A DNA stretch of 64,000 bases from Prosopocoilus inquinatus (GCA_036172665.1 CM069877.1:28049001-28113000); one strand, 5' to 3'; positions 45,255-56,845 are shown, counted from the stretch's first letter. Notes: generated from the letters alone by a model not told the origin. Numbers and translations are program-made.

Positions 45255-45262
45255 GTTTAAAC

Positions 45263-46245
45263 CAAAATATTTTGCTTCATTTCTACCAAAAATTAGAACT
45301 CCTTTACCCAGTATTTTCTGGTCGCGATGGTACGTACCGTAGATTGAACAGTACAAGTTCTGTGGTAATCGCAAGAACTGTCAGAATACAAAATTTAGGT
45401 TATGCGATGAACCTGAATTCAAGCTATTTTCTTTTAAGTATGAAAATAGTGCTTTCAAAATTTCTTCTAGCATTGTCACTTTCACCAATAAATATGCTAA
45501 TTTGCAGATATAAAAAAAGTAGAATCTTATGCACTGAGTCGTACTCAGTGTTCCTCCCATCTTGTTCCAACCTCAAGTAATAAAATGACTTGGAGTTACT
45601 CTGAGTGCGCACTCAGTGCATGTAGTGCACGTCAGTAGAAAACGCTATCAGTTTTTGTCACATAAGAAGTCGAGATATATTTTCTATTTTTAGATTTTGC
45701 GTTTTTAACTCTAAACATTTGAAAGAGGCAGGTACAAATTCAAACTGCGACATATTGCGCACGTTAACATTCATAAACATACAATTTAATACGTAAAATA
45801 GAAGTATTAAATTAGCCCACAAACCGCTTACCTCTTTATTAAATAGATGATGTTTCATGTCCCCAAATTAAGAACAGCAACGACAATCAGCACTATCAGC
45901 AGCAATCGGAAAATAAGTCGAATAAGTTTAGTAAACTGACGGAACTAGTGAAGAGTGAAGGGAAAGCTCCGACGCCATAATATTATTGCGCACATGCGCA
46001 TTAAATAATTGTGACATCGTTGAATTTGGGTTGTTATTATAACATTTCAATAAAACGTTACTTATCATAAAAATATCATGTTCCAATAATATTATGTAAT
46101 GTTTCATGCCAAGCTGTAAAAATTACTTCGATATTTTCAATAAATGTTATTATTCTGTTATGTGGTAACATTACATTGATGTTTCATAACATTCCATGTA
46201 CCATTCGTAACATTCTATCAACATTTTGTTCAAAATGAATTTTTA
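45263..46245. other. No gene seen
   Basis: The short frames at 45272-45580 and 45858-45658 (minus) show no known motif. A palindromic CTGAGTGCGCACTCAG lies at about 45600-45616. Confidence 0.4.
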
Positions 46246-46249
46246 TATT

Positions 46250-46530
46250 TTACATAAAATTCGGGATCCAGAAATTAAATAAAAAGCTGAATTTTCTGAC
46301 GTAACATTGGCCACCGTACGACTTTTGGTTTCGCTGGAAATGACATCAACTTTCTTATTTTAAATGGAACAAGCTATATATTTTTACATACTTGGAATTT
46401 ACAGATCATTGTGAGTTTGAATATGTATCACTTGATAATTTTGGTTTCCATGATAACATTTCTTTTTGTTTTTTACTTCGTAAACCTATAAATGGTAATT
46501 CGATCTTAAGTAATTTGAGAAAGCCACTCC
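46250..46530 (+). repeat. Dispersed repeat, copy 2 of 2
   Basis: Matches 14062-14340 in order: ACATAAAATTCGGGA, TTTTCTGACGTAAC, TGGCCACCGTACGACTT, ATCAACTTTCTTATT, TACATACTTGGAAT. About 75-80 percent similar by eye, so an old repeat. Confidence 0.65.
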
Positions 46531-46534
46531 TTTG

Positions 46535-47430
46535 CATTTTGGTTTTTAACATTTTTACAGGATATGAAATTTTCATTAGGTCGTTAAGATGTTCCATCTG
46601 GAAAAAAAATAAGTTACGAGCTAATCAAAGAACCTGTGAAAAATCTTGAGTTATTAATGTCCAAATAATAGCAATTCGTTTCTACTTCTGGAGCTTGATA
46701 AAATTCATTTGAAGATATTTTGTGTACTCAGTGAACATTCCCACTCTTATTGTGAGGAACAATGTAAGGAACAACGCATCTTAATTTTTTGTAATGTATA
46801 TGTTATGTTATACCAGATCTGGTGCTCATAGCCTTCTACATATTGCATTGACCTGTTTTTTTTTTACAAAAGTAAACATAACGACTATGTATATAAAAAA
46901 AAGAAAAAATGTCTGTATAGTGGTTCGTAAATTTTGATCTGGAGTTTAGATTAATTATAAATAAGAAATTGAACTTTTTAATGTGGATAAACAGTAAATA
47001 TTAAAAAAAGTATATAATTTTTCTGTCTGTTGAGAATTATCGAAAAATTTGTAATAATTAATGAGAAGATTCAGAAAAGCAGTATAAATGTAAATGTTTC
47101 GCTATACATTTGACAGCTACTACAGGATAAACAATAAAATTAAAAAATATTTGAGAATAAATAATGAATTATTTATTCCGAATTCTGAATTATTCCATCA
47201 ATTATTATTAAAAAAAAATTGTTATTATATTTAAATTAATAATCAACTATTTATTCCTGCACGAAACGCTTATTGTGACATTTGGAATTACAAAGGTTTG
47301 ATATCTTTACATTAAAATATTGAAATTTATTAGATTTACCATCATTAGACAAAAATTATTAATAATAACTGTAATTAATTAATTTTCGCAAATTTATTAA
47401 TTTAACGTATTAACAAACATGCGATATGTT
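46535..47430. other. No gene seen
   Basis: Very AT-rich, with runs of A and T; nothing supported. Confidence 0.4.
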
Positions 47431-47439
47431 TTAAGGGAA

Positions 47440-47640
47440 GTAGGAGAAAATGCTACACATTTTAGAGTAAATACTACACTGCAGAAGCACATACTACACC
47501 TAGAGAAGTATTTACTTGGATTTGAAGTACTGTCTTTCTAAAACGAAGTAAGTGCTGCCGGAAGTTAGTAGATACTACAGCGTCGGAGTAAATACTACAT
47601 AGAAGATGCTAATACTTGAAGCATTAGTAGATACTTCATT
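47440..47640 (+). repeat. Degenerate AGTAAATACTACA repeats
   Basis: Variants of AGTA(A/G)ATACTACA recur about nine times in 200 bp on both strands at irregular spacing. Possibly the binding-site array at one end of a DNA transposon; partner end not seen. Confidence 0.5.
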
Positions 47641-47784
47641 TTTATTCATACCACCCAATGACGGTTTAACTTTGAGCCGAAGCTTAAATCCTTCACAACA
47701 ATTGTTGAAATAATCGTTGCTAAGGGTTTAAGCCTCTGCTCAAAGTTAAGCCGCCTTTGTAAAACTGGACCTAAGGTAAGTAGC

Positions 47785-48000
47785 TGCATTATAAGTTGAA
47801 TAGATGTTTCTTCAGCTTATTTTAAAGCCTTTATATGACCATTTGTCCGTTAGTCATATAACAAGCTGAAGAAACGTTACTATAGCCAATTTGGAAGCCT
47901 TTATACAACCATATACATTTGGTGGTATAACAAGCTGAATAAATGTTACTGCAGCTAGTTTGGAAACCTTTATACAAATATTTGCATTCAGTTGTATACC
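47785..48000 (+). repeat. ~70-bp tandem repeat, about three copies
   Basis: GCCTTTATA-like starts at 47827, 47897 and 47966, each followed by ATAACAAGCTGAA(G/T)AAA(C/T)GTTACT in the first two units. Period 69-70 bp. Confidence 0.75.
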
Positions 48001-48009
48001 ACTGTCGAA

Positions 48010-49120
48010 AACTTTTAAGACGAAAAGCAGTAAATCTGTTAGAATTTGAGCGTTATTGAAATAGCCCGTTTGAATTTAGAACCTTCTGCATTCGAGCCTC
48101 CCCGTTTCTCTCTCCCTCTCTTGACCAGGGGAAGAGCAGGGTCATAAAATTCATTCACGAGAGCAGGTAATCTGTTAAGCATTGAATAAGGAAATTCCAG
48201 GTAATGAGAACTGCATAATTTGTAATGTATTATGACAGTAATTATTAATAAAATTAATTCAGGTATATAGTTATATTTTGTGAAGTCATGTTTAGTTTGT
48301 TAATTGTTTTTAGTTTAATGTTAATAAAAATAATACCTACACGGGTTTTGTTATATTCTATTTTATGATTCAATTTAGATTTTCACATTTAAATTGTTAA
48401 CAAAATTGAAAGATATTAAATCAAAATGTTTTAAACTGCCATAAGTTCGGAATGTATTTAAATTTAAATTAAAGTTTGAACGTGTTATTGTTGTTGAATA
48501 ATAAATAAACGAAGGTGATCAGAAAAGGAAAATACTTTTTTATGTTTCATGTGTTGTAATTAAAAATTTCCGACGTTAATTTAGATCAAACTATTATAAA
48601 GAGTCAAACAAAACGAGTTAAATAAACCAAAATTATTTTATTATCCTATTTTTTCTGTATAAATCGAATGAGTAACCAAGTTGTTTTTATGACACATTAA
48701 TTTTTAATTGGACTTATGGCCGTTTTCATAATCAGACTTTAAGGAAGCGTTAAGTCAATTTAAGAATAGAGAAACAAATGTATTTTTTTAGGTTAAAATA
48801 ATTTTGAATTTAAAGTCCTATTATGAAATCGGACCTTACTGTTATATTAATTAATTCATGAAAACGTACGATAAAGAATATTCTTAAAAGTGATGCAAAT
48901 TTCTGTTCATGAAACCGGGAATTTAAATACAAATTGAGGAATTTAAGCATCTAATAAGAAAATGAAAATTAATACTACGTAGAATATTGTCCCTAATATT
49001 TAATCCTGTTTAAGTATCTTGCGCAGGAATGATTTTATACCTCTACATCCTATTACATTTGTAAAATGTTGGTATTCTGGAAAATTTCCGGTAATACCGT
49101 ATATTATCCCAATTTAGTGT
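48010..49120. other. No gene seen
   Basis: AT-rich sequence without a supported feature. Confidence 0.4.
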
Positions 49121-49127
49121 GTAGGTA

Positions 49128-49317
49128 CACAGAGAAAGATCAATAGTAAAAAGTAACACAAATTGTAGTTAGAATGAAGACAGAAACAAATTGTAGCAAA
49201 TATTTACTACAATTGTGCTAATATTTACTACAATTGTGCTAATATTTGCTGCAATCTGTTTCTGTCTTCTCTTTCTGACTACAATTTCTGTTACGTTTTA
49301 CTATTGATTTTTCTGTG
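49128..49317. mobile_element. TA-target MITE with ~60-bp inverted ends
   Basis: CACAGAGAAAGATCAATAG to its inverse CTATTGATTTTTCTGTG, flanked by TA (49126-49127, 49318-49319). The arms share ACAAATTGTAG and GAAGACAGAAACA in reverse complement; the centre is a tandem TTGTGCTAATATTTACTACAA. No coding. Confidence 0.8.
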
Positions 49318-49599
49318 TATAAGAAGATGCGAATTAATTGTCCTTTGGTATTGAACAATTTCTTATGTCGGAAAGTTTTGTTTAATTTCGTTGTGAAATG
49401 TAACGCAGAACACATACTACCGAAAAAGATAATCATTCCGTTGTATATTGTCATAGGACCAACGATGCCTGTTATTATTACTGAAAACCGTAACCAATAT
49501 TTATTTATTGAGCTTGCCGCCGGCCGTACCATAAAAGTAGGTCAGCCGGCTAAATGTTGTTAAGGTTCATATTTGCAAAGCACGGATATTTATACGGCC

Positions 49600-50165
49600 A
49601 GCGGTATTTCATTTCGTCTTAAAACTTTCCGACATCCCTGTACAACACAGCGAGTAGTAGTAACACAGTTTTAGCTGGTATACTTAACACAAAGAATAAC
49701 ACTGTGTTTAAAAAATACAAGAAAAGTGGAACGTTTTTTATAAAAGTGCAAAGAAATCGAAAAAACTGCGAAGCTTATTTAAGAAAGATATATGGTAATA
49801 TTTGGGAAATTTTTTATAAATTATACATTTAACATGTCATAGTGATGTAAAAGGACTACTACTAATTCTATATCACTAATGCTGGCTGTCTAGAAACTTT
49901 TATTATTAAATAAGTAATTGAAATTAACCTCCGCCCACAATAATTTTTATATCCGTAGATACGTATTACGGCAGCTAAGCTGCCATTTTCAGTACGCTAC
50001 CAACTTAAAAGCACTAAGAAATGAGTTACGGACATCTACAATAAAGCCCCCGCGGTTTCCAAACATATGAATGTCGTAAGTCAAGTTAATTGTTACTTAT
50101 TTTCTGTTCATACACAATTATTGCTGAATAATAAAGTTTAGCTTTTGTTCACGTACAATTCAGTA
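49600..50165. other. No gene seen
   Basis: AT-rich spacer; the overlapping frames at 49239-49563 have no motif and partly lie in the MITE. Confidence 0.4.
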
Positions 50166-50295
50166 GCTTTTAATAAAGTTGCATAAAGGTAAAGGTTATA
50201 GAAAGGTTGTATAAAGGCTGTATAGAGATTGTATAAAGGTTGTATAAAGACTGGATAAAAGTTGTAGAAAGGTTGTATAAAGGTTGTACAAACGC
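50166..50295 (+). repeat. 12-bp minisatellite AAAGGTTGTATA
   Basis: About ten imperfect copies of AAAGGTTGTATA (variants with GGCTG, GACTGG, TAGA). It resembles a word in the 47.8-kb tandem repeat (TTTATACAACC), so the two arrays may share an origin. Confidence 0.8.
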
Positions 50296-50299
50296 TTTT

Positions 50300-51835
50300 A
50301 TGGCCATTTTAATCAGCCTTTGCTGAATAAGTTCTCCAATTTTAGCTGTTTAAGAGTTGAGTAAACGTTTGCTTGCCATTTATACAACTTCTAATTCAGC
50401 TTCTTAAGGCTGAATAAGAAGCTTAACTTAAACAGTTTAAAATTAATTTTTTTGTAGTTTTAGGCTAAAAAAGTTTCTTTTCCAACCCTGGTTCAATTTT
50501 ATTTAATTATCAATTGATCGCTGTTTCGTTTAGTCAACATGAGCATTGACGTGAGTTTATTTTACACTTTAATCCCATCGATTAATCGCCATATTATTTT
50601 CTGTTTCATTCAATTTGACTTTATTTTGTTTTTTCATTATTAACTTATCGCCTTGTTTCGTTAATATCTCTAGATTATTTTTTGGCTCGTGACAAAACTT
50701 ATAATTTAATAATTTTCATTTTGACCTAACTTTATCATCATGCTGTATTTTTGTATATTCCTCATTTGACTTTATTTTATTTAATTTTTTAGGTAATCAA
50801 TTGATGGACCTTTGTTTTTTTCTTTTAGTCGATTTCATTTGCTTTGTTTTTTACTTTTAAATTAACTAATCAACTAATCATCTTTTTTCGTTTCCTCTTG
50901 AGTTTGATTTTATCTGACATGACTTTTTATTTTTTAATAATCAATTGATCGTCTTTTGTTTCTTCTTTTCTTAAGCTATGTTAATTGCTAGGAATTTTGC
51001 GTTGGCGTTAAAATTCTACGCGATTCTATTGGCCCAATTTAAAAGTGTATAATTTGTTTAATTAAACGAATCAATCAAATAACTATCCCGTAACGCGGAG
51101 ATGAAAAATCGCCTAGCAATGAATCCAGCTTTATACGATTTAATATTATTTTATTTTACTTTTTAATCCCGCCGCGCCGATTGATCGCCAATTTTGGCTT
51201 TGCCTTTATTTTATTTTTTAATTATTAAATTAAATTTTTGTTTCTGATGAAAGTCAGTTTTTATATTGATTTGACTTATTGAGTTTTACACGCCCTTTTC
51301 GGGACTTGATTGTATTTTTAGGAGTGTTTTGATTTTGATAATCAATTGCACGTCTTTTTTCTCTTTTATTCGAACCAATTCAAATTTATTTTTACTTTTA
51401 CTAGACCTCCATTAAACAAGAGTTAACAACTCCAAGCCCCTAAAAGACCCTTACAGATTAATCGCCCCTAGAGGTTCTTTGACCCTCTTCAAGTCATCAA
51501 TCCACAATGGATCAATACGAACCTGTTGGGACCCCTGATATAAAATGAGAATTCTTGTCTCTTAGACAAAATGTTAGGAATTAATTAAACAAAGTTTTAA
51601 AAAATTCAATTTGCTTAAAAAAGAAAGGGGATTGTTATTAAGATTTCAAATACGTATCAAAATACAAAGTGTTCGGTATAAAATATTAATATTTTAGTTT
51701 ATATCTGAGTTATGCGATGTTCATTTGTTTTCCTATAAACATCAGAAAAACTTTGAATCAGTCTATATAAGTTTTGGAATAAACACTTCTTCTTTCAAAA
51801 ATTCAAAAATAAAGAAGTTAATGGGGATCGGAATT
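50300..51835. other. No gene seen
   Basis: T-rich sequence with repeated AATCAATTGATCG/ATTTTATTTT-type words at 50500-51370, perhaps an old degenerate tandem array; no gene. Confidence 0.4.
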
Positions 51836-51839
51836 CTCG

Positions 51840-52650
51840 CGCTTTGCGGCAAATATATTTCTATCTGAACGCAACCAACGGTTACGTTCAGGTAGAAAAT
51901 TATTTGCAGCGCCGCAACACAGCGCAAAACTGTAGCGCTTTAAATTACTTGAACCGAGAGTCTGTGGTTATGAACTCATTGGTCGCATTCAGGTAGCCGC
52001 AACGCTGAAGCGTTTTTCTAAAGCGTAAGCCTGAACGGTATTTTTACGCTACATTCCAGCGCTGCATTAAGTACAATGAGTTCATAACATCCACAACAGA
52101 ATCTCGGTTCAGGTAATTTAAAGCTCTGTGGTGCAAATGAGTGTTCAATTAAAAAAACGGTCTAAATAGCCATGAATTTATTCTGAAAGTCTAGCGTAGG
52201 GTTCTTCATACGACTAGTATGAAGCGTCACTTGCGTTTCTAACCTCACTTTAACTCAAAGAAGACGTTTCAAAAATAAACGTTTATTAGCGAATAGTTAT
52301 ATTAAGTATAAATATTAGAAAAAACATTGCAGGAGCAGCTTTCGAGTTTCGTTAGTTAGGTTAACCGTCAACTTGTCAAAGTTAAAATTCAAATGACGTT
52401 AATCACGACATGCGTTCCCGACAACAAAAGCCTGCTACAGACTACTTGACCGCTTTTTTTATTGAACACTCGTTATATTTCTACCTGAACGAAACCATTG
52501 TGCTTAATGTAGAGCTGGAATGTAGCGTAAAGATACCACGCTTGACTAATGGCGGCCGTTTCAAGAAAGCGCTACAAGTAATAACGTCATCAATTCAGGC
52601 TTACGCTTTAGAAAAACGCTTCAGCGCTGCGGCCACCTGAACGTAACCAT
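51840..52650. mobile_element. Multi-palindrome element, CCTGAACG ends
   Basis: Several nested inverted repeats: the 51953-51985 arm (GAACCGAGAGTCTGTGG) with 52075-52125 in reverse, GCGTTTTTCTAAAGCG near 52009 with CGCTTTAGAAAAACGC near 52606, and TTCTA(T/C)CTGAACG near both 51860 and 52480. Likely a non-autonomous foldback DNA element, or two copies in opposite orientation. Family unknown. Confidence 0.6.
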
Positions 52651-52654
52651 TGAA

Positions 52655-53605
52655 ACTACAGACTTATTGAAACAAAGAATTTACAGCGACGTTATTTCAT
52701 CTACCTTACATTTTAATATTTGAAAATTTGAATTTTTTGTTTTTCTTCATTTTGCATTTATTAAATTAGTGCCAACAACACTGCTCATAACCTAAAATTA
52801 AATTTGAGGTAATTTACTAGTGACGATTAAAATTGATTATTATTCTCGACTGTAACTTAAGACGCATTGAAACATTGCAAGCACCCAAGGATGTTCTTAG
52901 ACACATATACCAAATTATCTCTCGATTATTATGTATTCATGAAATGGAAGATACCTAAGTACTTAAAAGTTTTGACAATAAATAAACAGACATAGATTTC
53001 TAGTGCTTTATTTTTTTATTTATGAAAAAAATGTAAATTATTCTACGATTATAATAACTGTAATCATGACCTCCCTAAAATAGCAAAGAGACACGATGCA
53101 TAATTTATAATAAACGATATCTACAATATTTCACTGACGCTGCAGTTGTTTCACCGTCCTCATAGACTAGTCCTGGTGTAAGTATTTTATTGAACTTGCT
53201 TATTGCCATAAATGAAACCAAAAGAAAAAAAGAAAAGAAAAACAAAATGTACAATATATACTAGATCACCAGTATTCAACACCAGCACTTTTAATTAATT
53301 AATTCGGCTATTTACAAAATACAATAAAGGTGAGCAAACGATATCAACCAACAATTGTACACTTTCTCCCACTCCAATGAGAAAAATTATTGAAATTAAA
53401 AGAAAACATGACATATAAACAATCATATTAGATTAGAGGCTACTTATAATAAAAATATTTATTAGAGGTACATGTGTTATGAAAGACAGAGGAACTGATA
53501 TACACGCGCAATAAATAAGCTATCCATAAACTTTAATCTTAAAAAAAAAATTCAACAAGGTGATATTGTTACTGGTGACTAAAAACATTAACGAGTGCGT
53601 ACACA
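52655..53605. other. 3' flank of the unidentified gene
   Basis: AT-rich, no open frame of note. It would hold the 3' UTR and polyadenylation site of the minus-strand gene ending at 53607. Confidence 0.4.
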
Positions 53606-53606
53606 C

Positions 53607-53750
53607 TCAGCACTCTTTCAGCAACTTTGTCCGCATTACTATCAATCCAGGACTACCACTTGTAAATCTTCTCCTTTGGTTTTTAATGGCCGCCAGGGCT
53701 TTCGAGCTGCTCGCCTCAGTTCCATCGAGGAAATTTGCTTTCGCATTTTT
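53607..53750 (-). CDS. Unidentified host gene, last coding exon
   Basis: After an acceptor (TTTACAG, 53757-53751) the frame opens KNAKANFLDGTEASSSKALA, continues with a basic stretch (NQRRRF), GSPGLIV and KLLKEC, and stops at TGA 53609-53607. 48 codons, phase 0. The composition is that of real, soluble, partly disordered protein. I do not recognise the family. It joins the next exon upstream (54065-53839) if the donor at 53838 is used. Confidence 0.6.
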   Translation of the reverse strand, partial: KNAKANFLDGTEASSSKALAAIKNQRRRFTSGSPGLIVMRTKLLKEC

Positions 53751-53838
53751 CTGTAAACACCAACAAAATTTACATAAAAATTCAAAAACGCGAACTGAAG
53801 CACGCATACTTGCTATTTTCGGTGGCTCTAAAATATAC

Positions 53839-54065
53839 ATCGTCAGGTGCGTCCATCCAGCTGATCACTTGTTTTCGACCGGAGCCCGTTCGGGTCAGGT
53901 GTGGTATCTTCGGCTTCCCATTGATTTGCGCTATATGTCTCGGCAGTGACTGGTTGGACATTAAACCTGAAGGCAACGTGGCCACGTACTGGTCAGGGGT
54001 GGATCGGTTCATCAAACTCATATCTTTGGTTAGCCTTTTTGGTGGAGGACCAGTCAGTACAGAAC
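53839..54065 (-). CDS. Unidentified host gene, penultimate exon
   Basis: Acceptor TTGTAG at 54071-54066, then SVLTGPPPKRLTKDMSLMN, later MSNQSLPRHIAQINGKPKIP and a WMDAPDD end, donor GTATAT at 53838. Phase in 1, phase out 0. A second donor (GTATGC after 53810) exists, but that join runs into an early stop, so 53839 is preferred. Pro/Lys-rich and rich in Ser and Thr, likely a regulatory or nuclear/cytoplasmic tail region. Product unknown. Confidence 0.65.
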
Positions 54066-54879
54066 CTACAATTTATTATGCATGCTTTACAAGACGCAAC
54101 TTGTTCGAAATTAATAACATAACATTGCAAAATGAAACACTTGATGAAAACTCCTATTTTAAACTTATTGAACTAGAAAGTCTTTTCTGACTCTTTGAAT
54201 CTCCTCTAGTGATATAATTTTTGTCATTAAACAAACACAAGGAATTTTAAAGAACTAAAAATCGATGTAAAGTAGATTTTTGCCAAATATTACACAACAT
54301 ATTCAGCTTTAAACAAGCTTTACTGTATCTAATATAGTACCTAATATAACACACCGATGATTGAAGACGTTTAGAATTTAGCCAATAGAGGTTTCATGAA
54401 GAGCAACAAAGAACATACGATTCGCAATATTTCTGTTTCTTCTAATTTGTTACAGTTATTTTTAGAGACGCCTTGTATAGTGTATTCACCGGAGTCAAGT
54501 CTTTTTTATATCGACCGATAAGAAAATTTCCCTGGCATTTAAGGCGCGCGGGATTCACAGGCGAAACGAATCGAGCTGGGAATGTAAACATTCACGATCG
54601 TAATTACCCCGGATTGTACCTCGTTAAAATTTAGATTCTTTTTTCAATATGGGATTTTCTGTATATTTTCGCTCCGGATGGCTGTACTTTTTTGCATCAT
54701 TCTAAGATGTTTTTTTTGTTATCCTTTCTCGCTCGAATTTCAAATGCTTCTCTTACCTCTGACGTTTAATCTCATACGTTGAAACATTAGGTCACATTTC
54801 GCCGGATTGGCTAATCGTTCTCGATCTCTCTTTCTTTATGTTTGTTTCTCTTCTCCTCGCACTCCGAATCGAAATAGCG

Positions 54880-56035
54880 ACACTCCATTCCTTATTAAGA
54901 TTTCGGGTAAACAACTGGTGCCTTGCGTGTATTTTTGATGTGTGTGTGAAATATTTCCCATGGGGGAGGAATATACCTCACAACATTTGGCCGTCTCTGA
55001 CCGGTTGATCCCAAAATAAGCAGCGTGTTCACGCGCTGATCTCCGCCTGGTGATTAACACGTTCCCCAGGTGAGTTACCTTTGTCGTCCGCTAATTTGAT
55101 TCGTGTTTTTACGTTCCTTCGTGTTTCTCTCTTTTAGGCTTTTTCTATTGGGCCACGTTACTTGGCGTTTTGTCTCTAGATCCCTTGCTGTGCACTATCT
55201 CGTAGGGTGAAACTTCACCGCTGGGCATTTTGCCGAGGTGAACGTGTTCCAAGCCCTTCGAATGTCTCCCACAGAGGGATACGGCCATCAAATTCCTATT
55301 TACCGTCCGACGCTGGACAAAAGTTGTTCCGTGGAGACATTCCCTTCAGAGCAGAGATTTGCCGCCCTTGTCGATGTGACGAATGCTGATAAAGGTCGGA
55401 CCGAGTCCTTTTATTTAACTCGTTATTTTTTTTCCTTTTCCCTTGTTGCGTTTATTTTTTTTTGCAATTAATCCGTTAAGCCGTAAGTGCTGGCCAGGAT
55501 GAATAAACCACTGGTGCTTTGTGTCTATTTTTGATGTGTTTGTAGAATATTTCCCAAGGGGGAGAAATATATTTCATGGCCTTTGGCCGTCTTTGACTGG
55601 TTGATCCCAAAATAAGCACAGCGTGTTCACGCGCTTATCCCAGTCTAGTGGTTAACACGTTCACCAGGTGAGTTATCGCTGTCGCCCGCTAATTTGATTT
55701 GTGTTTTACGTTCCTTAGTGTTTCTCTCCTTTAGGCGTTTTGCCTCCATGCTGCGTACTGTACACTATCTCGTGAGGTGAAACTTCACCGCTGGGCGTTT
55801 CGCCGTGGTAAATGTGTTCCAGGGCCCACAGAGGGCTACGGCCATCGAGTTTCTACTTACCTTCCGACGCTGGACAAAAGCAGTTCCGAGGAGACATTCC
55901 CTTCAGAGCAGAGATTTGCCGCCCTTGCCGAAACTGCTGATAAAGGTCGCAACAGGTCCTTTTATTTACCCTGTTCATTTTTTTCTCCCTTGTTGCGATT
56001 ATTTCTTTTGTATTGAGCCGTAAGTGAATGGATGA
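54880..56035 (+). repeat. Tandem duplication of a ~0.6-kb GC-richer block
   Basis: Two copies (about 54895-55490 and 55500-56030) share GGTTGATCCCAAAATAAGC (55002, 55599), GTGTTCACGCGCT, GTGAAACTTCACCGCTGGGC and GAGACATTCCCTTCAGAGC (55335, 55891). The frames are not conserved between copies, so it is not protein coding. GC-richer than its surroundings. I could not assign it to a known element. Confidence 0.8.
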
Positions 56036-56209
56036 ATCTTTTTACGTAATAATTTTCTTAAAATATTTAATCCCTTCAGGACTTCTTTGACTAGTTATTA
56101 GTTTTGGTAACTTTGAATTTTGTAATGGCATTAAAAAAACCTTCGGATCCGAATTTAAATTTTGTCAAAGATTTGAGCTGGGAGTTCCACTTTAATAATT
56201 TTCAGATAA

Positions 56210-56655
56210 AATAGCGACATCTTACTATCGCTTTTTGACCTGACATTGCAGTAGGATAGACAAATTGAAGCGGGATTTGCTCCTAATAACCTCGAGGTTT
56301 TCACTGCAATCGAGAACGATTTGCACAAAAATTTTTCTAAAAACTTTCATTATGCTTTGACAGCAAGCATGGCCGCCTTGCATGAGGGACTTATTAGGAG
56401 CAAATCCCGCTTCAATTTGTCTATCCTACTGCAATGTCAGATCAAAAAGTGATAGTAAGATGTCGCTATTTTATCTCTTCATCATTCTTACATCGCAATT
56501 GCGAATAAATTGGGCAAGTCGTTTTTGGTCTGCGGTGGGAATGTCGAGCTACGTCTCTGCTGAAGAAGCCCCAAGCAGGGCTGAAACAGCTGTCCAGAGG
56601 CTGCTCGAGGTTTTCACTGCAATCGAGAACGATTTGCACAAATTTTTTTTTAATA
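56210..56655 (+). mobile_element. Retrozyme-like repeat, copy C: inverted head plus full monomer
   Basis: 56210-56287 is a minus-strand piece of the monomer body. A plus-strand unit then starts inside ribozyme stem I (CTCGAGG at 56291), runs through the body and a complete hammerhead, and repeats CTCGAGG at 56604, a 313-bp period. The same head-to-head inverted start occurs in copy B but at a different breakpoint. Confidence 0.8.
56531..56621 (+). ncRNA. Type I hammerhead ribozyme C
   Basis: Core CTGAAGA (56560-56566), stem II AGCCC/GGGCT, GAAA (56583-56586), loopless stem III, GTC cleavage after C56594. Distal stem I TGCGGTGGGAA (56531-56541) pairs with TTTTCACTGCA (56611-56621) using three G-U pairs. 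Both arms differ from copy A yet still pair, a sign of selection or of an active source family. Confidence 0.85.
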
Positions 56656-56845
56656 ATTTTCCTTGATATTTGCGACAAGTTTTAAGTTAAGGTCTTCAGC
56701 CCGTTTACTTCCTTTACGGTTGGTGTACACGCCTGCCACTTTTTGTTATAAACATTTACTAAAATTTTAATTGTTGTTAGCGATTAAGTATTGTGTTGAT
56801 TGTACATTTCCTTTTGTTTGTATAAATAAAACCTCGTTGAAATAT

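Noticed and set aside
53810..54065. Use of the donor GTATGC at 53809 for the penultimate exon
   Set aside because: Joining it to the exon at 53750 gives the wrong phase and a stop after about 11 residues. The donor at 53838 keeps the long downstream frame.
55002..55080. tRNA gene in the 55-kb repeat (GGTTGATCCC)
   Set aside because: The B-box-like word lacks a base, and no cloverleaf or A box at proper spacing could be drawn.
55207..56023. Small protein encoded in each copy of the 55-kb tandem duplication
   Set aside because: The open frames in the two copies are in different phases relative to the shared DNA, so no protein is conserved.
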